From an uncultured Oscillospiraceae bacterium (GTDB lineage Bacteria; Bacillota; Clostridia; Oscillospirales; Oscillospiraceae), in the NCBI GenBank assembly GCA_934569195.1, contig CAKTKB010000068.1, positions 1 through 7,664 on the forward strand: a DNA stretch of 7,664 nt, written 5' to 3'. Positions 1-6,376 of this stretch are shown in pieces. Numbering within the stretch: the first letter of the stretch is position 1; every line of letters starts with the position of its first letter. A model generated the notes under the pieces. It had not been told where the DNA came from. It saw only the letters and a program-made list of their open reading frames with translations, and searched no databases. The position numbers and the translations under genes were made by a program.

Positions 1-42
1 GCCGGCAGCCGCTTCCTGACGGGAATGGCTGCCGGCATTCTT
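1..42 (+). terminator. Hairpin, probable intrinsic terminator of a gene left of the window
   Basis: A perfect 10-bp inverted repeat pairs GCCGGCAGCC (1-10) with GGCTGCCGGC (27-36) around a 16-nt loop. A moderately U-rich tail ATTCTT follows at 37-42. A GC-rich stem with a short U-rich tail fits a rho-independent terminator for a plus-strand gene ending just before the window. The tail is weak and the upstream gene is not visible, so this is tentative. Because the stem sits only 57 nt before the helicase start, it could instead act as an attenuator in that gene's leader. Confidence 0.5.
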
Positions 43-82
43 CCTGCCCCGGCCATGCCGGGCACTCTCTCCCAGATTCTAC

Positions 83-87
83 AGGAG
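83..87 (+). promoter_or_regulatory. Ribosome binding site that fixes the helicase start
   Basis: AGGAG at 83-87 lies 6 nt before the ATG at 94-96. The other in-frame ATG, at 25, falls inside the hairpin at 1-36 and has no such site, so 94 is the preferred start. I see no convincing -35/-10 pair in 1-82, so the promoter is either weak or lies left of the window. Confidence 0.8.
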
Positions 88-93
88 CGAACT

Positions 94-2346
94 ATGGACA
101 CACAACGCTTTGATAAAACCTATTGCAGCTGGCTCAACCCTCAGCAGCTTGCCGCCGTCCACAGTGTGCAAGGCCCCGTACTGCTTCTGGCTGTTCCGGG
201 CAGCGGCAAAACGACCGTTCTGGTTACCCGGCTCGGATATATGACGCTCTGCAAGGACATCCCCCCTTCCTCCATCCTCACCATGACCTTCACCCGGGCC
301 GCAACCATAGAAATGCGCCAGCGCTATGAGCTGCTCTTCGGAGCCGGTCACAGCCCGGTCTTTTGCACGATCAACAGTCTGTCCAAGCAGATTGTGGACG
401 AATATGCCCGCAATTACGGCAGGCGGCAGCCCTTTCCCGTTATCGATGCCCGGGATTCCGCCGCCCTGCTGTCCCAGCTCTATCTGGATGTGACGGGGCA
501 ATACATTACGGAAAGTATCCTGAAGGATATTCGCACCGCCATTACCTACACCAAAAATCAAATGCTCAGCCCCGAGGAAATCCGGGAACAGGACTTCCGG
601 GTGGATAAGCTGTCGGAAATCTATGTGCGCTACTGCCGCAGGCTGCGGGAGCTGTCCGTGATGGATCTGGACGACCAGCTTGTCCACGCGCACACCATCT
701 TACAGCAGTATCCCCAGGTACGCGCCGCATTTCAGGAGCGCTACCCATATCTGTGCGTGGATGAGGCGCAGGACACCTCCAAAATTCAACACAACATCAT
801 CCGGCTTCTGTCGCAAAAGTCCGGAAATCTTTTTATGGTAGGAGACGAGGATCAGAGTATTTACGGATTTCGCGCGGCCTTTTCGGAAGCGCTTATCCAC
901 TTTGAGCAGAATTTCCCCGGCGCGAAGGTCCTGTTTATGGAGCAAAACTATCGCTCCACCGGCCGCATCGTCGCTACTGCCGGTGCATTTGTGGCGGGCA
1001 ATCGCTTTCGCCATCCCAAAAAGATGGTTTCCGTTCGCCCGGAGGGAGAAGCCGTGCAGATCATTCACGCCCGGGACCGGAGCACCCAGTTTCACTACCT
1101 TTTCGCCATGGCCCGCAGCTGCAGCGAGCAAACCGCCATCTTATACCGCAACAACGACAGTGCAATCGCCCTGGTGGATCTTTTTCAGCGCAGCGGCATC
1201 CCCTACCGATGCGAATGTACGCCCCAAACCTTTTTCAGTCACAGAATCGTGACAGACATACAGGACATTCTGTCCTTCGCCCAATTCCCTTCCGATGGAG
1301 AGATTTTTCTACGGATATACTATAAGCTTGGATGCTGCATCAGCCGCAGTGCCGCACAGAGCGCCATTGCCCGGGCTGCTCAAACCGGCGGCAGCATTCC
1401 GGAGGCCCTGTCCGTCTGTCCCGAGCTAAGCTCCTACGGACGGGAATTTGCCGCGGACATGGCGCGTATTTTGCCGAAGCTGCTGGTGCTGCCTGCTCAA
1501 GATGCACTCAAACGCATCTGGGATGGACTGCGGTACAGCGTTTACGCAGCCCAGAACAGCCTGGACACAGGCAAAATGGACATTCTCCTGCTGCTTGCGT
1601 CTCAGGTTCCTACGGCGCCCGCACTGTTCTCCCGTCTGCGGGAGCTTGAGCAAATTTTCCTGCACCATAACGACGACCCATCCTGTCCGCTGATTCTCTC
1701 TACCGTACATGGCAGCAAGGGACTGGAATATGACACGGTGTATCTCCTGGATGTACTTGACGGAATTCTCCCCTCCCGAAGTGTGCGGGAAATTTCCGAC
1801 GAGGAGCAAAGAAAGCTCTATCAGGAGGAACGGCGTATCTTTTATGTTGCCATGACCCGCGCAAAGGAGCATCTGTTCCTCTTCTCCTGCGAAAGGGAAA
1901 AATCCGAGTTTCTGCAGGAGCTTCTCCCATCCATTCCCCGGGAAAAGCAGGATGCACGGGATATTTTCTTCCCGTTATGGGAAAAACAGCTGGGTAAAGC
2001 CTTTCTGGATGCCGCAGACGGCCCTGCCGTTATAACTGCCCAATGCCGCGACGTATTTCTGCTGGAGTTTTCCGGCGGCAAGCGGGAGCTTCTTACTGCG
2101 GCGCAAATGCTCTCCCGCCGGGACAGCACGCCCCATTATCTGGCGCCAGAGGCCGACGCCGCTCCCACCGTCCCGGTGTCTCCCCGGAATCTCCGTGTCG
2201 GGCAGCAGGTCCGGCACAGCATCTTCGGCACAGGCCAGGTTCTCTCTCTGGACGACGCTCTGGTTCTGGTGGATTTTGGAGGGAAATACGGCAGGAAACG
2301 CTTTCCTGTCAACAGCGAGCACCTGATACAGCTTCCCGAGCCATAG
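94..2346 (+). CDS. UvrD/PcrA-type ATP-dependent DNA helicase (SF1A) with Tudor-like C-terminus
   Basis: This is a 750-residue superfamily 1A helicase, expected to move 3'-5' on single-stranded DNA and unwind duplexes in repair or replication-transcription conflict. Seen in the sequence: a Q-motif (LNPQQLAAV, about 14-22); Walker A AVPGSGKT (33-40); motif Ia TFTRAA (65-70); Walker B VDEAQDTS (222-229); motif III GDEDQSIYGFR (250-260); motif IV EQNYRST (283-289); motif V with TVHGSKGLEY (537-546); and motif VI YVAMTRAKEHL (584-594). All catalytic residues appear intact. The tail (about 702-737) contains VGQQVRHSIFGTGQV followed by VLVDFGGKYGRKRF, resembling the PcrA/UvrD C-terminal Tudor fold that contacts RNA polymerase. 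The length is close to PcrA (about 740), but Walker A and motif III deviate (VP for GA; FRAA for WRGA) and the 1B/2B regions look divergent. I therefore place it in a UvrD-like clostridial subfamily rather than calling it pcrA. It stands alone and converges on clpE. Confidence 0.93.
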   Translation: MDTQRFDKTYCSWLNPQQLAAVHSVQGPVLLLAVPGSGKTTVLVTRLGYMTLCKDIPPSSILTMTFTRAATIEMRQRYELLFGAGHSPVFCTINSLSKQIVDEYARNYGRRQPFPVIDARDSAALLSQLYLDVTGQYITESILKDIRTAITYTKNQMLSPEEIREQDFRVDKLSEIYVRYCRRLRELSVMDLDDQLVHAHTILQQYPQVRAAFQERYPYLCVDEAQDTSKIQHNIIRLLSQKSGNLFMVGDEDQSIYGFRAAFSEALIHFEQNFPGAKVLFMEQNYRSTGRIVATAGAFVAGNRFRHPKKMVSVRPEGEAVQIIHARDRSTQFHYLFAMARSCSEQTAILYRNNDSAIALVDLFQRSGIPYRCECTPQTFFSHRIVTDIQDILSFAQFPSDGEIFLRIYYKLGCCISRSAAQSAIARAAQTGGSIPEALSVCPELSSYGREFAADMARILPKLLVLPAQDALKRIWDGLRYSVYAAQNSLDTGKMDILLLLASQVPTAPALFSRLRELEQIFLHHNDDPSCPLILSTVHGSKGLEYDTVYLLDVLDGILPSRSVREISDEEQRKLYQEERRIFYVAMTRAKEHLFLFSCEREKSEFLQELLPSIPREKQDARDIFFPLWEKQLGKAFLDAADGPAVITAQCRDVFLLEFSGGKRELLTAAQMLSRRDSTPHYLAPEADAAPTVPVSPRNLRVGQQVRHSIFGTGQVLSLDDALVLVDFGGKYGRKRFPVNSEHLIQLPEP

Positions 2347-2354
2347 ACAAGCAA

Positions 2355-2396
2355 AGGCTCCGCCATACCCAAGCGGGTACGGCGGAGCCTCTTCTC
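2355..2396. terminator. Bidirectional intrinsic terminator shared by the helicase gene and clpE
   Basis: Two 16-nt arms, 2355-2370 and 2375-2390, pair around a 4-nt loop (AAGC, 2371-2374). The outer ten pairs (AGGCTCCGCC / GGCGGAGCCT) are perfect. The only imperfection is position 2365 against 2380: A-C in plus-strand RNA, but a G-U wobble in minus-strand RNA. Downstream of the stem the plus strand reads CTTCTCTTAT. The minus strand reads TTGCTTGTCT after the stem. The hairpin sits between the helicase stop (2344-2346) and the clpE stop (2397-2399) and very likely ends both convergent transcripts. Confidence 0.85.
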
Positions 2397-4706
2397 TTAT
2401 TCGGCAGAAATCTGTATGCCATTCTCCTGCACGGACGCATGAAGGGTGGAGATCGGCGACTCAAAGGAATCTATGATCTTCTCGGAGATGGGGTCCTCCA
2501 GCTCTCTTTGGATCACCCTGCGCAGATTGCGCGCCCCGTAGGTTGCGGAATAAGCCTTCTTGACCAGGTACGCGCGGACCGGCTCCTCCCATGTGAAGGA
2601 AAGGCCCCGCGACGCCAGACTCTCCTTGAGTTCCTGGAGCATAATGTCCGTAATCCCCAGGAAATTATCCTCCGTCAGGCGATTAAAGGAAATCACAGCA
2701 TCGATACGGTTCAAAAATTCCGGCCGCAGGAATTCCCGCAACGCCTGCATCGCCCGCTCCTGGGTCTGCTCCGCTGCCGTTCGGCCAAAGCCAAGCCCAC
2801 CGACGCGCCCCTCCGAGCCGGCATTGGAGGTCATGACGATAATGGTGTTCTCAAAATTGACCAGCCTGCCCTGGGCATCTGTAATACGTCCGTCGTCCAG
2901 GACCTGGAGAAGAATATTCAGCACATCCGGGTGTGCCTTTTCAATTTCATCAAACAGGACCACGCTGTACGGTCTGCGGCGAATCTTCTCCGTCAGCTGC
3001 CCCGCCTCGTCATAGCCCACGTATCCCGGAGGGGAACCGATCAGCTTGGACACCGTGTGCTTCTCCATATACTCCGACATATCCAGACGAATCAGGGAAT
3101 CCACACTGTCAAACATGTCCGCAGCCAGGCACTTTACCAGCTCCGTCTTTCCCACTCCGGTGGGTCCGACAAAGAGGAAGGACACCGGGCGGCGCTTGGG
3201 CGAGATGCCCACTCTGCTGCGGCGTATGGCCCTGGCAACCGCGTCCACGGCCTCGTCCTGCCCCACGATATGCTCTTTCAGGCGGGCATCCAGCCCACGA
3301 AGCTGCTGGTACTCCTGTGCCTTGATCTTGCTCGCGGGAATTTTGGTCCAAAGCTCTATGATCCTGGCCAGATTCTCCATGGTCACTGCAGGAGGCGGAA
3401 CCTGCTCCAATTTCTCGATCTCCTCGGCAATCTGACACAGACGGCTGCGAATGTAAGCCATCCGCTCATAATGCTCGTTCTCCGTATCCTCTGTCAGCAT
3501 CCGAAGCTCCAGCTCAAAATCATCCCGTTCCTTCCGCAGCTCCGCCAGCCGGGAAATCTCCTTGCTGCGCAGGTTCACATCCGAGCATGCCTCGTCCAGC
3601 AGGTCGATGGCCTTGTCTGGCAGGAAGCGATCCGTAATATAACGCTCGGAGAGAATCACACACTGGCGGGCAATTTCCGGCGAGATGGACACGCCGTGGA
3701 ACTGGGCATAATTCTTGGAAATGCCCTGCATGATCCGGCACGCGTCCTCCAGAGACGGCTCCGGCACGTTAACCGGCTGGAACCGGCGCTCCAGCGCCGC
3801 ATCCTTCTCAATATATTTCCGGTACTCCGTAAAGGTCGTCGCGCCGATCACCTGGATTTCGCCCCGGGACAGGGCGGGCTTGAGAATATTGGCGGCATTC
3901 ATGGATCCTTCCGAATCTCCTGCGCCGACCAGATTGTGAACCTCGTCGATCACCAGGATGATGTTGCCGCATTCCTTGATCTCCTCGATCAGGCTTTTCA
4001 TTCTGCCCTCAAACTGGCCCCGGAACTGCGTCCCCGCCACCAGCGCCGTCATATCCAGGAGAAACACCTCTTTGTCCCGCAGCTTGTAGGGAACGTCCCC
4101 ATGGACAATTCGCTGCGCCAATCCCTCCGCAATTGCCGTCTTGCCCACACCCGGCTCTCCGATCAGGCACGGGTTATTCTTTTGTCTGCGGTTCAGAATC
4201 TGTATGACCCGCTCCGTTTCCACATCCCGGCCGATCACCTGATCCAGCTCTCCGTTTCTGGCCCGCCCGGTCAGGTCCATGCAATAATTGTCCAGGAATT
4301 TGTGACGTTTCTTTCCCTTCGTCTTGGGAGGCTCCTCCTCCCCCTCCTGACGGGGCGGTTCTTTCCGGGCCACATCCCGCTGGGGGTCCTGCGCTGCCGG
4401 GTCCTTCGCCGTATTTCCAAAAAGCTGGCTGAGCAGCGGGAAGGTAGCCGTCTGGCTGGCGATTTCATCATCGGGCCGCCCATCCTCGTCCTGCGGGCCG
4501 AATACATTGCTCATCTCGCTGCTGAGCGCCTCCAGATCCTCCTCGGAAAAGCCCATCTGCTTCACCGCCTCGTCAATCTGGGGAATGCCCAGGCTTCTGG
4601 CACATTGCAGGCAGTAGCCCTCGTTCAAGGACACGCCGTTTTCAATACGGGTGATAAAGACCACCGCGACATTTTTCTTACACTTTACACACATTTTCGG
4701 TTGCAT
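2397..4706 (-). CDS. clpE: ClpE-type ATP-dependent unfoldase (Hsp100), ClpP partner
   Basis: This 769-residue class I Clp/Hsp100 ATPase should form hexamers that unfold damaged or tagged cytosolic proteins and feed them to ClpP. In place of the double Clp N-domain of ClpC, it begins with a zinc-finger pattern C6-x2-C9-x22-C32-x2-C35, the spacing known for ClpE and similar to McsA. A charged, proline-rich linker (about 70-135) follows. AAA-1 has Walker A GEPGVGKT (183-190), pore loop FRG (228-230), Walker B VIDE (252-255) and arginine-finger region RRF (307-309). A short charged, likely coiled-coil middle domain spans about 380-436. AAA-2 has Walker A GPTGVGKT (514-521), pore loop GYVG (561-564), Walker B LFDE (584-587), LNRID (665-669) and sensor-2 GAR (724-726). 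LGF at 638-640 fits the ClpP-docking loop. No key residue is missing. The ATG at 4706 is preceded by GAGGGA. It is co-directional with truA. ClpC is the alternative name, but the N-terminus argues for ClpE. Confidence 0.93.
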   Translation of the reverse strand: MQPKMCVKCKKNVAVVFITRIENGVSLNEGYCLQCARSLGIPQIDEAVKQMGFSEEDLEALSSEMSNVFGPQDEDGRPDDEIASQTATFPLLSQLFGNTAKDPAAQDPQRDVARKEPPRQEGEEEPPKTKGKKRHKFLDNYCMDLTGRARNGELDQVIGRDVETERVIQILNRRQKNNPCLIGEPGVGKTAIAEGLAQRIVHGDVPYKLRDKEVFLLDMTALVAGTQFRGQFEGRMKSLIEEIKECGNIILVIDEVHNLVGAGDSEGSMNAANILKPALSRGEIQVIGATTFTEYRKYIEKDAALERRFQPVNVPEPSLEDACRIMQGISKNYAQFHGVSISPEIARQCVILSERYITDRFLPDKAIDLLDEACSDVNLRSKEISRLAELRKERDDFELELRMLTEDTENEHYERMAYIRSRLCQIAEEIEKLEQVPPPAVTMENLARIIELWTKIPASKIKAQEYQQLRGLDARLKEHIVGQDEAVDAVARAIRRSRVGISPKRRPVSFLFVGPTGVGKTELVKCLAADMFDSVDSLIRLDMSEYMEKHTVSKLIGSPPGYVGYDEAGQLTEKIRRRPYSVVLFDEIEKAHPDVLNILLQVLDDGRITDAQGRLVNFENTIIVMTSNAGSEGRVGGLGFGRTAAEQTQERAMQALREFLRPEFLNRIDAVISFNRLTEDNFLGITDIMLQELKESLASRGLSFTWEEPVRAYLVKKAYSATYGARNLRRVIQRELEDPISEKIIDSFESPISTLHASVQENGIQISAE

Positions 4707-4712
4707 ATGCGA

Positions 4713-4718
4713 TCCCTC
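4713..4718 (-). promoter_or_regulatory. clpE ribosome binding site within a small hairpin
   Basis: On the minus strand GAGGGA (4718 to 4713) lies 6 nt before the clpE ATG. It forms most of a short perfect inverted repeat GCGA-GGGA-TCGC (4720 to 4709), so the Shine-Dalgarno core sits in the loop. The start codon itself lies in the 8-bp palindrome GCATATGC (4703-4710). A four-pair stem is weak, so functional occlusion is speculative. The site supports the ATG at 4706 as the start. Confidence 0.65.
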
Positions 4719-4720
4719 GC

Positions 4721-4745
4721 TTTCCTATTGGGAAACATTCTTTCC
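4721..4745. repeat. Three alternating TTTCC/GGAAA half-sites at 10-bp spacing
   Basis: Plus-strand TTTCC at 4721-4725, GGAAA at 4731-4735 and TTTCC at 4741-4745 are separated by exactly 5 bp each, giving a 10-bp period in alternating orientation. The outer copies extend to CTTTCC (4720-4725 and 4740-4745). The element lies between the candidate -10 box and the clpE ribosome binding site. It could be an operator with half-sites on one face of the helix. It could also be a leader RNA in which the central arm pairs with either neighbour. It matches neither the CtsR consensus (GGTCAAA heptads) nor CIRCE. The pattern is seen directly; the function is inferred. Confidence 0.5.
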
Positions 4746-4775
4746 GGCAAGTATATCACAAGGCCCAAAAGAATG
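4736..4775. repeat. 8-bp inverted repeat flanking the clpE -10 box
   Basis: CATTCTTT (4736-4743) and its perfect reverse complement AAAGAATG (4768-4775) are separated by 24 bp that contain the -10 hexamer. One arm overlaps the predicted transcription start. The other overlaps the edge of the -35 region and the spacer. The arms are 32 bp apart, close to three helical turns, which would suit a dimeric or looping repressor. The left arm overlaps the TTTCC half-site at 4741. An 8-bp match in a region this small could also arise by chance. Confidence 0.4.
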
Positions 4776-4779
4776 CGAA
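4750..4779 (-). promoter_or_regulatory. Candidate extended -10 promoter for clpE
   Basis: On the minus strand the -10 hexamer TATACT (4755 to 4750) is preceded by TGA (4758 to 4756), giving an extended TGn -10 motif. A weak -35 match, TTCGCA (4779 to 4774), stands 18 bp upstream. The predicted start is near 4743, giving a leader of about 37 nt. The whole element lies in the 79-bp gap between truA and clpE. I see no CtsR box or CIRCE element. No terminator follows truA, so clpE may also be transcribed from the upstream operon. Confidence 0.5.
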
Positions 4780-4785
4780 AACAAT

Positions 4786-5562
4786 TTATGAATTTTCCTC
4801 GGGACAGCTGAACCTGGCGATTCCGTCGTCATACCATATGCCTGTCATGTACAGGCCGCCGGGAGGGACCGTAGGCCCGGCCGCAGTCCGGTTTCCGGAA
4901 TCCAGAATCTGCCCTATGGCATCCGGGGGAAACTTCCCTTCCGCCGCGTAAACCACGGTCCCGGCCATCGCCCTGGCCATATTGTACAGGAAGCCGTTCG
5001 CACTTACCCGCAGAGAGATCAGGTTTCCATCCCGTTCCACCCGATAATCAAATACCGTCCGCACCGTGGACTTTACATCCGTCCCCACGGAACGGACAGC
5101 CGCAAAATCATGCGTCCCCACGAATTGCGCCGCCGCCTGCTGCATGATTTCCTCGTCCAGATGCCGCGGGTAAAACCAGGCCCGGTTCACATAGAAGGGA
5201 TCCCGCACGCGGGAATTGTAAATCAGATAGGTATATTCCTTACGGACGCAGGAACCGATGGCATTAAAATCGTCATGCACATCAAACGCTTTTGTCACAA
5301 CAATATCCGGCGGCAAATGGGTATTGAGCGCATACGGCAGCCGCCCCGCCGGAATGGTGGAGCCGGTATGAAAGTTCGCTACATAGAAGCGGGCATGGAC
5401 GCCGGCATCCGTCCGTCCGCAGCCCGTGACGTGGGCACGGTGCCCCACGACTGCGGCAATGGCCTTTTCCAGCGTCTCCTGCACGGTGGGTAAATTTTTC
5501 TGAATCTGCCATCCGTGGTAGGCCGTTCCTTCATATGTCAAAAAAAGCGCAATATTCCGCAT
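4786..5562 (-). CDS. truA: tRNA pseudouridine(38-40) synthase
   Basis: TruA isomerises uridines 38, 39 and 40 in the anticodon arm of many tRNAs to pseudouridine, acting as a cytosolic dimer. The 258-residue product has the usual family length (about 245-270). It opens with RNIALFLTYEGTAYHGWQ, a typical N-terminus. The catalytic motif GRTDAGVHA is at 49-57, with the nucleophile Asp at 52. Later conserved segments are RKEYTY (107-112), ANGFLYNM (188-195) near the active site, and GPTVPPGGLYM (229-239) near the end. A longer reading to 5628 is possible but would overlap ecfT by 59 nt and add 22 residues alien to the family. The ATG at 5562 has GAGGA placed correctly, overlapping the ecfT stop codon, so translation is probably coupled to ecfT. 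truA directly after ecfT is a known Firmicutes arrangement. Confidence 0.95.
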   Translation of the reverse strand: MRNIALFLTYEGTAYHGWQIQKNLPTVQETLEKAIAAVVGHRAHVTGCGRTDAGVHARFYVANFHTGSTIPAGRLPYALNTHLPPDIVVTKAFDVHDDFNAIGSCVRKEYTYLIYNSRVRDPFYVNRAWFYPRHLDEEIMQQAAAQFVGTHDFAAVRSVGTDVKSTVRTVFDYRVERDGNLISLRVSANGFLYNMARAMAGTVVYAAEGKFPPDAIGQILDSGNRTAAGPTVPPGGLYMTGIWYDDGIARFSCPEENS

Positions 5563-5566
5563 GGCT

Positions 5567-5571
5567 TCCTC
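5567..5571 (-). promoter_or_regulatory. truA ribosome binding site overlapping the ecfT stop
   Basis: Minus-strand GAGGA (5571 to 5567) lies 4 nt before the truA ATG (5562). Its first two bases are also part of the ecfT stop TGA (5572 to 5570). The arrangement selects the 258-residue truA start over the longer reading frame and points to translational coupling with ecfT. Confidence 0.75.
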
Positions 5572-6376
5572 ACAATCCCAGGCTCCGCAGTCCAAACACC
5601 GCGGCCAGAAGAAGTACGCCGGAGCCAAAAGCGAAGTAGTCTGTCCGCCCGTAGCGCAGCAGCTTCATCTTGGTACGTCCCTCGCCTCCGTGATAGCAGC
5701 GGCATTCCATAGCGGTAGCCAACTCATCCGCCCGGCGAAACGCACTGACAAACAGGGGCACCAGAATCGGAATCAGGGCCTTCACTCTCTGCTTCAGGCT
5801 GCCGGATTCAAAATCCGCCCCCCGTGCCTTCTGCGCAGCCATGATCTTATCCGTCTCCTCAATCAGGGTGGGAATAAACCGCAGGGCGATGCACATCATC
5901 ATGGACAGCTCGTGAACCGGCACATGCAGCTTCTTGAGCGGCCCAAGCAGGGACTCCAATCCGTCCGTCAGGGCAATGGGGGAGGTCGTGTAGGTCATCA
6001 GGAACGTAGCCGTAACCAGCATCAGAATCCGGCTCACCATGAAGATTGCTCTCACAAGCCCTTCCTTCGTGACCGTCAGAAACCACAGCCGGAACAGCAC
6101 CGTCTCTCCCCCAACCATAAACAGGTTCAGCAGTCCCGTAAACACCAGGATAAATACCAGAGGCTTCAGTCCCCGGACAATCGCCTTCAGCCGGATCCGG
6201 GAGATACAAACACACGCGGCAAGCGCCGCAAGCATCAGGGCGTAAGACACCCAATTGGACGCCGTAAACAGGCCCACAATATAGGCCAGCACCAGAATCA
6301 GCTTTGTCCTGGGATCCAGGCGATGGATAATGGAGTTTCCCGGGAAATACTGGCCCAACGTAATATCCTTAAGCAT
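5570..6376 (-). CDS. ecfT: Energy-coupling factor transporter transmembrane protein EcfT
   Basis: EcfT is the membrane scaffold that links the ATPase pair EcfA1/EcfA2 to exchangeable substrate-binding S-components, converting ATP hydrolysis into vitamin or metal uptake. The 268-residue protein has the normal family length. Hydrophobic segments lie near 24-40, 43-60, 68-88, 106-130, 198-212 and 246-262. Between them lies an amphipathic coupling region. The two coupling motifs are AQKARGADF (181-189), with the classic ARG at 184-186, and AMECRCYHGGEGR (222-234), with Arg226 retained and Cys at 225 and 227 where Ala and Gly are common. It starts with HRLDPRTKL near residue 18, a typical EcfT opening. 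The ATG at 6376 has AAGGAG 6 nt upstream and overlaps the ecfA2 stop by 8 nt, so the two are co-translated. No S-component gene is present, as expected for a shared group II module. Confidence 0.95.
   Translation of the reverse strand: MLKDITLGQYFPGNSIIHRLDPRTKLILVLAYIVGLFTASNWVSYALMLAALAACVCISRIRLKAIVRGLKPLVFILVFTGLLNLFMVGGETVLFRLWFLTVTKEGLVRAIFMVSRILMLVTATFLMTYTTSPIALTDGLESLLGPLKKLHVPVHELSMMMCIALRFIPTLIEETDKIMAAQKARGADFESGSLKQRVKALIPILVPLFVSAFRRADELATAMECRCYHGGEGRTKMKLLRYGRTDYFAFGSGVLLLAAVFGLRSLGL

Noticed and set aside
48..62. A second small hairpin, CCCGG-CCATG-CCGGG, in the helicase leader
   Set aside because: Only five pairs, with no U-tract and no link to a known leader element; likely a by-product of GC-rich sequence.
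25..93. A 23-residue N-terminal extension of the helicase from the ATG at 25
   Set aside because: It would run through the terminator-like hairpin and lacks a ribosome binding site, while the ATG at 94 has AGGAG correctly spaced.
4707..4785. Search for a CtsR operator, CIRCE element or terminator between truA and clpE
   Set aside because: No GGTCAAA heptads, no TTAGCACTC/GAGTGCTAA arms, and no stem followed by a U-tract were found on the minus strand.
2043..4811. A plus-strand open frame of 922 codons running opposite clpE and the helicase 3' end
   Set aside because: It lies antisense to a fully recognisable ClpE, crosses the terminator at 2355-2390, and its translation shows no known domain. 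Codon bias of the GC-rich clpE gene leaves this antisense frame free of stops.
5563..5628. A 22-residue N-terminal extension of TruA
   Set aside because: It overlaps the end of ecfT and lies outside the conserved TruA fold; the ATG at 5562 has its own ribosome binding site.
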